From: Deltaproteobacteria bacterium
Lineage (GTDB): Bacteria > Desulfobacterota_C > Deferrisomatia > Deferrisomatales > JACRMM01
Assembly: GCA_016218905.1 (NCBI GenBank)
Contig: JACRCS010000497.1
Coordinates: 1-10,741 of the forward strand
Length of the DNA: 10,741 bases
Direction: 5' to 3'
Shown: in pieces, positions 5,911 through 10,741 of the stretch
How the letters are laid out: each line of letters opens with the position of its first letter
Numbering within the stretch: position 1 is the first letter of the stretch
Position numbers and translations under genes: made by a program
The notes under the pieces: model-generated
Seen by the model: only the letters and a program-made list of their open reading frames with translations
The model's database searches: none
Told to the model about the DNA's origin: nothing

Positions 5911-6027
5911 CTACGCCGTCCGCCAGTAACACTTGTCGCACACGCCTCGGATCAGAACCTCGTCCGTTACGCCGGTACGGTTGATGCCGCACATCGTCAG
6001 CTTCTTGAAGAGACAGCTGCGGTCCAC
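5911..6027 (-). CDS. Possible Cys-rich micro-ORF or zinc-ribbon remnant
   Basis: From a GTG at 6027 the minus strand reads 38 codons to TAG (5911-5913); an internal ATG at 5994 would give 26 residues. The product begins VDRSCLFKKL and ends GVCDKCYWRTA, with Cys before FKK, in MCGIN and as a CDKC pair, so four cysteines could form a small zinc-binding knuckle. Codon third positions are G/C-rich as in neighbouring genes. The frame is open upstream as far as about 6110 without an ATG. No good ribosome site precedes either start, so it may be the surviving end of a decayed gene, or chance. I do not recognise the family. Confidence 0.3.
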   Translation of the reverse strand: MDRSCLFKKLTMCGINRTGVTDEVLIRGVCDKCYWRTA

Positions 6028-6074
6028 CTGGGAAGTCTTCTGAGTTCCCGAGTACAAACAGGGGAGGCGAAGCA

Positions 6075-6368
6075 ATGAGGAGACTGCTCTGTTGTTTCGC
6101 GGCTATCACGATGCTGGGGCTAGCCACCTCCACGGCTAGTGCCGGCGACTACGAAGACGAGGGCTTCGTCGCAGACGAGGCAGGTTTGGCACGTTCTATG
6201 ATCAAGATCGGTGAGACTTCAGAGGTGCCCCGGCTCGACAAGATCGCTGCGAAGGCCCTTGCATGCGAGTACGCAGCCATAGTCAACCCGGATTGCCCAC
6301 GTGCAAAGGCCAAACACGTCCTCTTTTCGGAGCTGGGCAGGGCGAACGACGCCCGGCGTGGATGGTGA
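6075..6368 (+). CDS. Small predicted secreted protein of unknown function
   Basis: This is a 97-residue protein that I do not recognise. The ATG at 6075 is preceded by AGGGGAGG at a suitable distance, the best ribosome site in this stretch. Residues 1-23 form a clear signal peptide: RR at 2-3, a Leu/Cys/Phe/Ala core, then TASA before Gly24. A Cys at position 7 in CCF lacks the lipobox context I would want for a lipoprotein. The mature part is about 74 residues, acidic at first (DYEDEGFVADEAG), then mixed, with two cysteines (in ACEY and DCPR) that could form a disulfide. It stands alone between the terminator at 5827-5865 and the promoter of the GntR-led operon, without an evident terminator of its own. 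It may be real but non-essential, or a remnant. Confidence 0.55.
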   Translation: MRRLLCCFAAITMLGLATSTASAGDYEDEGFVADEAGLARSMIKIGETSEVPRLDKIAAKALACEYAAIVNPDCPRAKAKHVLFSELGRANDARRGW

Positions 6369-6455
6369 TAATCCCGCTGCTTAGACCCGCCGGCGCGCGA
6401 CCCTGAAGCCACGCGCGTGAAACGTTTTTTCTGCTGCGGAAGCGAAGGGAGGGCC

Positions 6456-6483
6456 TTGACAGTTTATAACATTATAATAAACT
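6456..6483 (+). promoter_or_regulatory. Candidate promoter of the gntR-FAD-AOR operon with overlapping AT palindromes
   Basis: A perfect -35 hexamer TTGACA (6456-6461) is followed after 16 bp by TAAACT (6478-6483), a 4 of 6 match to -10. Between and over them lie two palindromes, TTATAA (6464-6469) and ATTATAAT (6471-6478), inside outer arms GTTTAT (6462-6467) and ATAAAC (6477-6482). This run is strongly AT-rich in very GC-rich surroundings. GntR/HutC-type repressors bind short AT-rich dyads of the GT-N-TA-N-AC kind and often control their own operon, so this is the best candidate for autoregulation. The transcript would have a leader of about 115-120 nt. Confidence 0.55.
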
Positions 6484-6608
6484 TGCAATGAAACGGTGGT
6501 TGCCGCACGAGCGCCCCGGCCAGTCGAGGGCTCTCGGGGCCGGAGCTCCGCCGCGGCCACCTGCTGAGTCGGGCCTCCGTTCCGGCCCGGGGGAGCACGT
6601 CCGCCGAC

Positions 6609-7406
6609 ATGAGAGGGACCGGACTGCAGAGGAAGGACTTCCCGCTCTACCTCCAGCTCGAGCAGATCCTCCGCTCGCAGATCATGACGGGCGAGCTCCT
6701 CCAGGGGCAGCAGATCCCGACGGAGAAGGAGCTCTCGAAGACCTACCGCGTAAGCACCATCACCGTTCGGCAGGCGGTTCTGAAACTCGTCAACGATGGG
6801 CTCCTCTCCCGGAAGCAGGGGAAGGGGACCTTCGTCATGGAGCACCTGCCTCCGGTCAAGAACATCATGACCCTCAACGCCCGGGGAAACATCGACGAGA
6901 TCGTGCCGGAGGGCATCACCGCGCAGAAGGCGGAGGTCCTCGACATCGAATCCGTGCGGGCCCCGAAGAGGGTCGCCGAGTCCCTCTCGGTCCCGGAAGG
7001 GACGGACATCGTCCGCATCCGCAGGACCCGGAGCGACGGCGGAGTGCCCGTCTCCTACATCCGCAACTATCTGATCCCCGACATCGCCGCCCGCATCAGC
7101 CGGGAAGACCTCCTCCAGTACCCGATGATGCACCTGCTCAAGAACAAGCTGGGAATCCCCCTGAAGCGGGGGCTGCAGTACATCGGGGCCATCAGCGCCG
7201 ATCACGAGGTCGCCTCGCACCTCTCGGTGAGCGTTTCGTCCCCGGTGCTCTTCCTGGAGACGACGATCTTCGCCGAGGGCGACCGGCGCGTGGAGTTCGT
7301 GCAGACGTTCCACCGTTCGGACCCGTTCAAGTACACGGTCCACCTGGATCTGGACGAGCTGCCCTCGGACGTCACGGCGCTGCGGAAGGTGAAGGAGGAG
7401 GTCTGA
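6609..7406 (+). CDS. GntR-family transcriptional regulator, HutC subfamily (UTRA ligand domain)
   Basis: This is a 265-residue DNA-binding regulator. Residues about 11-78 are the winged helix-turn-helix of the GntR family: FPLYLQLEQILRSQI, then GQQIPTEKELSKTYRVSTITVRQAV as the recognition helices, and the wing GLLSRKQGKGTFV. After a linker (about 79-95) comes a UTRA effector-binding domain to the C-terminus, with the typical VRIRRTRSDGGVPVSYIRNYL strand and a final VEFVQTFHRSDPFKYTVHLD. The length is normal for HutC types, which usually repress catabolic operons until a small acid or related metabolite binds. GGGGGAG lies 13 nt before the ATG, a rather long spacing. It is the first gene of an operon and ends 2 bp before the FAD gene, so it probably controls the flavoprotein and AOR in response to their substrate (inference). 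Confidence 0.93.
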   Translation: MRGTGLQRKDFPLYLQLEQILRSQIMTGELLQGQQIPTEKELSKTYRVSTITVRQAVLKLVNDGLLSRKQGKGTFVMEHLPPVKNIMTLNARGNIDEIVPEGITAQKAEVLDIESVRAPKRVAESLSVPEGTDIVRIRRTRSDGGVPVSYIRNYLIPDIAARISREDLLQYPMMHLLKNKLGIPLKRGLQYIGAISADHEVASHLSVSVSSPVLFLETTIFAEGDRRVEFVQTFHRSDPFKYTVHLDLDELPSDVTALRKVKEEV

Positions 7407-7408
7407 CC

Positions 7409-8923
7409 ATGAACGGGGAAAAGGAGCGTCCCGGCAGCGAGTCGCAGCTCGTCGTCGTCGGAGGCGGCGGCGCGGGGCTCACGGCGGCACTGGCCGCGGC
7501 GGAACGAGGGGCGCGCGTGACCGTCGTCGAAAAGAGGCGGGTCCTGGGCGGGAACACGAACCTGGCGCACGTCTTCTTCGGGGTGGAGAGCCCGTTCCAC
7601 AAACGCATCGGCGTCGAGATCTCCAGGGACGCCGCCTTCCAGATGGCCATGAGCTACGCCCACTGGAAGATCGACCCGAAGATCGTCCGGTCGTTTATCG
7701 ACAAGTCGGGCGAGACGGTGGGCTGGCTGGAAGAAAGAGGGGTCGAGTTCTTCGACATCCCCAACTACTACCCCGAGCAGAACCCGCGCCCGTACCAGTT
7801 CATGAAAGGACACGGAACGGAGCTCTGCAAGATCCTGGCGCGGCACTGCCGGGAGCGGGGGGTCGAGTTCGTCTGCAAGGCGTCTGCCAGGAAGATCCTG
7901 AGAGACGGCGACGGGAATCTCGCGGGGGTGCTCGTCAGGACGAAAGAGGGTGAGCTCCGGGTGCCGGGCAAGGCCGTGGTGATCGCCACCGGCGGCTACG
8001 CCGGCAACCGCAGGATGCTGAAGAAGTACTTTCCCTACTACAGCGAGAACCTGTGGCTCTTCGGCATGCCGATCAGCGTCGGCGACGGCCTTCGCCTGGC
8101 GACCGAAGCCGGCGGCGCGAGCGAGGGGCTGGGGACACTGCAGCTCGTGGGACCCCGGGTGCCGACGTCGCCGTACGTGAGCGTGGCTGTGGTGGAGCCG
8201 AGCACCATCTGGGTGAACAAGAAGGGGGAACGCTTCGTGGACGAGTCGATGGCGTTTCGCTGGCCGGAGGCCGGCAACGCCGTGGCGAGGCAGCCCGACT
8301 CCCTCTGCTGGTCGATCTTCGACAGCGCCACCGAGCGGTCCTTCATCGAGGACGGGATCTTCCGGGGCTACATCAAGTACCCGGCCCGGACCCGGCTGAC
8401 CGAGCTCGACCGGGAGATCGCGCCCGAGGTGGAGAAGGGCCACGTGAAGATCTCGGACTCCTGGGACGAGATCGCGCGATGGATGGGCGTCGACCCCGCG
8501 GCCTTGAAGGCGACGGTGGACGGTTACAACGCCTCCTGCCGAGCCGGCAGGGACGGTTTCTTCTGCAAGGAGCCGAGATTCCTGAGGCCCCTCGCCCAGC
8601 CCCCGTTCTACGCCGTCCGGTGCGGCCTCGCCTTTCACGGCACCCTCGGCGGAATCCGGATCAATCACCGGATGGAGGTCCTCGACCGGAAGGGCGAGCC
8701 CGTCCCCGGGCTCTACGCCGCGGGAACGGACACGTCCGGCTGGGAAGGCGACACCTACTGCCTCACCCTCTCCGGCAGCACCTTCGCCTTCGCCATCAAC
8801 TCGGGCCGGATCGCCGGCGAGAGCTCCTCGGCGTACCTAGTGTCCCGTGCGGTTAATTCGCGCGTCACGATGGATACGCCGAACGGCGGCGAATCAGCGC
8901 CGGTCGGCCAAAGGTGGGGCTGA
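7409..8923 (+). CDS. FAD-dependent oxidoreductase of the fumarate reductase/KstD superfamily (FAD_binding_2), C-terminus altered by an inserted element
   Basis: This is a 504-residue flavoprotein. The Rossmann start VVVGGGGAGLTAAL (15-28) with Glu41 after VTVV binds the FAD ADP moiety, and GGNT (47-50) follows. AVVIATGGYAGNRRML, LGGIRIN and GLYAAGTDTSGWEGDTYC...GSTFAFAINSGRIAGE are the usual later FAD-contact regions. There is no signal peptide, no haem CXXCH and no covalent-flavin motif in view, so it should be soluble and cytoplasmic. The superfamily reduces or desaturates C-C bonds next to carbonyls (fumarate, urocanate, 3-ketosteroids); the substrate here is unknown. GGAGGAGG precedes the ATG at 7409, 2 bp after the regulator gene; the longer in-frame start at 6488 is rejected because it would run through gntR. 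Residues 478-504 are encoded by the element at 8839-8955 and do not look native. Confidence 0.9.
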   Translation: MNGEKERPGSESQLVVVGGGGAGLTAALAAAERGARVTVVEKRRVLGGNTNLAHVFFGVESPFHKRIGVEISRDAAFQMAMSYAHWKIDPKIVRSFIDKSGETVGWLEERGVEFFDIPNYYPEQNPRPYQFMKGHGTELCKILARHCRERGVEFVCKASARKILRDGDGNLAGVLVRTKEGELRVPGKAVVIATGGYAGNRRMLKKYFPYYSENLWLFGMPISVGDGLRLATEAGGASEGLGTLQLVGPRVPTSPYVSVAVVEPSTIWVNKKGERFVDESMAFRWPEAGNAVARQPDSLCWSIFDSATERSFIEDGIFRGYIKYPARTRLTELDREIAPEVEKGHVKISDSWDEIARWMGVDPAALKATVDGYNASCRAGRDGFFCKEPRFLRPLAQPPFYAVRCGLAFHGTLGGIRINHRMEVLDRKGEPVPGLYAAGTDTSGWEGDTYCLTLSGSTFAFAINSGRIAGESSSAYLVSRAVNSRVTMDTPNGGESAPVGQRWG

Positions 8924-8955
8924 ATTACAGGCAAGAACTACCCAAACGGGACACT
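8839..8955. mobile_element. 117-bp MITE-like element with perfect 10-bp terminal inverted repeats
   Basis: AGTGTCCCGT (8839-8848) is the exact reverse complement of ACGGGACACT (8946-8955). Similarity continues inward imperfectly: reading in from either end, 16 of the first 21 positions agree. It also continues outward as CCT/GGG with one wobble. The interior holds no gene, a small GCCG-AA-CGGC hairpin and AATTC/GAATT near the two ends. A tiny internal sequence between insertion-sequence-like ends is the form of a MITE or a gutted IS. I see no clear target duplication. The left end begins at the third base of codon 477 of the FAD gene; the right end stops 12 bp before the AOR start. The parent transposase is not in the window and I do not assign a family. 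Confidence 0.7.
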
Positions 8956-8967
8956 GGGAGGGAAGAG

Positions 8968-10741
8968 ATGAAACCGGAACAGGGCTCGAAGCCGGGCTTC
9001 AAGATCCTCCGCGTCGACCTCTCCCGCGAGCGGATCGAGGAAGAGCTCCTCGGCGAGGACGACGCCAGGAAGTACCTCGGCGGCACGGGGCTCGGCACCA
9101 AGGTCCTCTACGAGGAAGTCCCGCCGGGCGTCGCCTGGTCCGACCCGGCCAACCGCGTCTCTCTCGGCACGGGGCCTCTGGCCGGCACGAAGGTCGCCGG
9201 CTCCGGGACCTTCTCGGTCGTCACCAAAGGACCCATGACGAACCTCGCCGGGGCCACGCAGGCCAACGGCTTCTTCGGCGCCTTTCTCCGAGCCGCGGGG
9301 TTCCACGGGATCGTGGTGCAGGGCGCGGCCGGGAGCTGGAAGCGGCTCCACGTCGCCGCCGGCAAGGCGGAGCTCCGGGACGCCGAGCACCTCGCCGGGA
9401 AGGACACCTGGGAGACCGAGGAGGCCGTGCGCCGGGAGGTCGGCAAGCGGTGCAGCGTCTTCGGCATCGGGCCGGCCGGCGAGAAGCTCGTCCGGTTCGC
9501 CGCGGTGGTGGGCGACGAGGGCCACGTCGCGGCCCACAACGGCGTGGGCGCGGTGCTCGGCTCGAAGAAGCTCAAGGCGATCTCCGTCGAGAAGGCGCGC
9601 GGGCCCGTCCCCGTGAAGGAGCCCGCCCGCCTCGCCGAAGCCGCCAAGCGGCTCTTCGAGCACGCCAAGGCCTCCGACCCCGGCCTCGTGCAGTGGGGGA
9701 CGGGCTTCGCCTTCTCGGTCCTGGACAAGCTCGGGATGCTCCCCATCCGGAACTACACCGCGACCGAGTTCCCCGAGGCCCCGAAGTTCGCCGGGCAGTA
9801 CACCCGCACCCACTTCAAGCTCAAGCCGGCGCCGTGTCACGCCTGCCGGCTCGGCCACTGCAACCGCGTCGAGGTGACGGAAGGTCCCTACAAGGGGTTC
9901 ATCGGCGATGAGGCGGAGTACGAGGCGATGGCGGCCATGGGGCCCTTGATCGGCCAGACCGATCCGGGGGCCGCCGTCATGCTCTCGAACCTCGTCGATC
10001 GCCTCGGAATGGACGTGAACGAGACCGGGTACCTGATCGGCTGGCTGATGGAATGTACCGAGAAGGGCTACCTCAAGAAGGGCGATCTCGACGGGCTGGA
10101 GATGACGTGGGGCAACGTCGACGCCGTCGCCCGGATGCTGAGGAAGATCGCGAACCGGGAGGGCTGCGGCGCCCTCTTCGCGGAGGGCGTGAAGCACGCG
10201 GCGGAGACCGTGGGAGGCGAGGCCCGGCTCTGCGCCGTGTACACCCGGAAGGGGGCCTCGCCGCGGGGTCACGACCACCGCGCCAACTGGGCGGAGATGA
10301 TCGACACCTGCTTCTCCAATACCGGCACGATCGAATCCACGGGCGGCCCTGCCCAGCCGGGACCTCTCGGCTTCGAGCCGATCAAGGACCGCTTCGACGG
10401 GATCGAGGTCTCCACCCAGAACGCGAGACTCAACGGGCGCCGCCAGTTCGAGGACTCTCTAGGGGTCTGCCGCTTCTGCATGTGGGACTTCGATCTGACC
10501 CTCGAATGCCTGAACGCGGCGACGGGATGGGACTTCACGATCCCCGAGGCGATGGGCGTCGGCCGCCGCATCGTCCAGCAGCTCCGGCTCTTCAACCTGC
10601 GGCACGGCCTCCGGATCGAGACCGAGGCCCCCTCGGCGCGCTACGGCTCGGTTCCGGCGGACGGGCCGGCGGCCGGCAGGTCCATCGCACCCGAGTGGGA
10701 GGCGATCCGCGGGAACTACTACAGGCTGATGGGCTGGGACG
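8968..10741 (+). CDS. Aldehyde:ferredoxin oxidoreductase (AOR) family tungsten-type enzyme, last residues beyond window
   Basis: 591 codons are visible, and the family runs to about 600-650, so only the extreme C-terminus is missing. Family members use a tungsten- or molybdenum-bis-pyranopterin and a [4Fe-4S] cluster to oxidise aldehydes or, in BamB-type branches, reduce aromatic acyl-CoA. The N-terminal domain has ILRVDLS, YLGGTGLGTKVL (36-47) and SVVTKGPMTN; GHVAAHNGVGAVLGSKKLKAI (185-205) matches the pterin-contact motif. Cluster cysteines are Cys290, Cys293 and Cys298 (CX2CX4C) plus Cys501 in DSLGVCRF. Archaeal AOR has CX2CX3C, so the spacing is one longer here. KGASPRGHDHRANW (438-451) fills the active-site region near the second pterin. 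GGGAGGG precedes the ATG and directly abuts the element at 8839-8955. With the flavoprotein it forms a redox operon; aldehyde versus acyl-CoA as substrate is undecided. No ferredoxin subunit is visible. Confidence 0.92.
   Translation, partial: MKPEQGSKPGFKILRVDLSRERIEEELLGEDDARKYLGGTGLGTKVLYEEVPPGVAWSDPANRVSLGTGPLAGTKVAGSGTFSVVTKGPMTNLAGATQANGFFGAFLRAAGFHGIVVQGAAGSWKRLHVAAGKAELRDAEHLAGKDTWETEEAVRREVGKRCSVFGIGPAGEKLVRFAAVVGDEGHVAAHNGVGAVLGSKKLKAISVEKARGPVPVKEPARLAEAAKRLFEHAKASDPGLVQWGTGFAFSVLDKLGMLPIRNYTATEFPEAPKFAGQYTRTHFKLKPAPCHACRLGHCNRVEVTEGPYKGFIGDEAEYEAMAAMGPLIGQTDPGAAVMLSNLVDRLGMDVNETGYLIGWLMECTEKGYLKKGDLDGLEMTWGNVDAVARMLRKIANREGCGALFAEGVKHAAETVGGEARLCAVYTRKGASPRGHDHRANWAEMIDTCFSNTGTIESTGGPAQPGPLGFEPIKDRFDGIEVSTQNARLNGRRQFEDSLGVCRFCMWDFDLTLECLNAATGWDFTIPEAMGVGRRIVQQLRLFNLRHGLRIETEAPSARYGSVPADGPAAGRSIAPEWEAIRGNYYRLMGWD

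Noticed and set aside
5408..6133. Minus-strand open frame of 241 codons upstream of msrB
   Set aside because: It crosses the intron relic, the terminator and the secreted-protein leader, and shows no domain; best explained as chance openness.
6456..6478. TTGACA paired with the perfect TATAAT at 6473-6478 as a promoter
   Set aside because: The spacer would be only 11 bp, too short for sigma70; TAAACT at 16 bp is the more workable -10, and TATAAT is treated as part of the palindrome.
6488..7408. In-frame N-terminal extension of the FAD protein from an ATG at 6488 (811 residues in total)
   Set aside because: It would read through the whole gntR gene out of frame, has no ribosome site and gives a low-complexity Arg/Pro-rich sequence; the ATG at 7409 has a strong site.
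7202..8668. Minus-strand open frame of 488 codons opposite the FAD gene
   Set aside because: Antisense shadow of a clear flavoprotein; His/Asp/Leu/Pro-rich with no domain.
8938..10278. Minus-strand open frame of 446 codons opposite the AOR gene
   Set aside because: Antisense shadow; the plus-strand AOR motifs are decisive.
1..10741. CRISPR array, rRNA or tRNA gene
   Set aside because: No regularly spaced direct repeats of 23-45 bp and no recognisable rRNA or tRNA sequence were seen on either strand.

Overview
The window is a stretch of GC-rich bacterial chromosome (roughly two thirds G+C, with GC-rich third codon positions). I cannot fix the phylum. The gene content (membrane pyrophosphatase, tungsten-type aldehyde:ferredoxin oxidoreductase family enzyme, ArsS-type radical SAM enzyme, exported methionine sulfoxide reductases) would suit an energy-limited, anaerobic or facultative bacterium such as an Acidobacteriota or Desulfobacterota member. 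That placement is inference.

Left half, all on the minus strand. The left edge cuts hppA, an ion-pumping membrane pyrophosphatase with its own likely promoter (1-932, C-terminal end missing). Upstream of it is a tightly overlapping three-gene operon read from right to left: an ArsS-type radical SAM enzyme (2912-3880), a TIGR04282-type transferase (2215-2919) and a TIGR04283-type family 2 glycosyltransferase (1118-2218). Overlaps of 8 bp and 4 bp indicate translational coupling. This trio points to synthesis of an arsenosugar-like or other modified small molecule. A 366-bp gap rich in inverted repeats separates it from the msrB-msrA pair (5411 to 4247), whose products both carry export signals and would repair oxidised methionines outside the cytoplasm.

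Middle (5412-6608). This is a gene-poor scar zone. It holds a GC-rich hairpin, the decayed 3' end of a group II intron (domain V/VI-like, ending near 5700) without a reverse transcriptase, a short open tail that runs into a strong intrinsic terminator (5827-5865), a possible Cys-rich micro-ORF on the minus strand and a small predicted secreted protein (6075-6368).

Right half, all on the plus strand. A GntR/HutC-type regulator (6609-7406) lies behind an unusually AT-rich promoter with two small palindromes. It is followed 2 bp later by a soluble FAD-dependent oxidoreductase (7409-8923) and then by an AOR-family oxidoreductase (8968 to the right edge, probably missing only its last few residues). 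These look like one substrate-responsive redox operon. A 117-bp element with 10-bp perfect terminal inverted repeats (8839-8955) sits exactly at the junction of the last two genes. It appears to have replaced the natural end of the FAD protein with 27 element-encoded residues. The least described parts are this regulator/flavoprotein/AOR operon with its embedded MITE-like element, and the intron scar zone.
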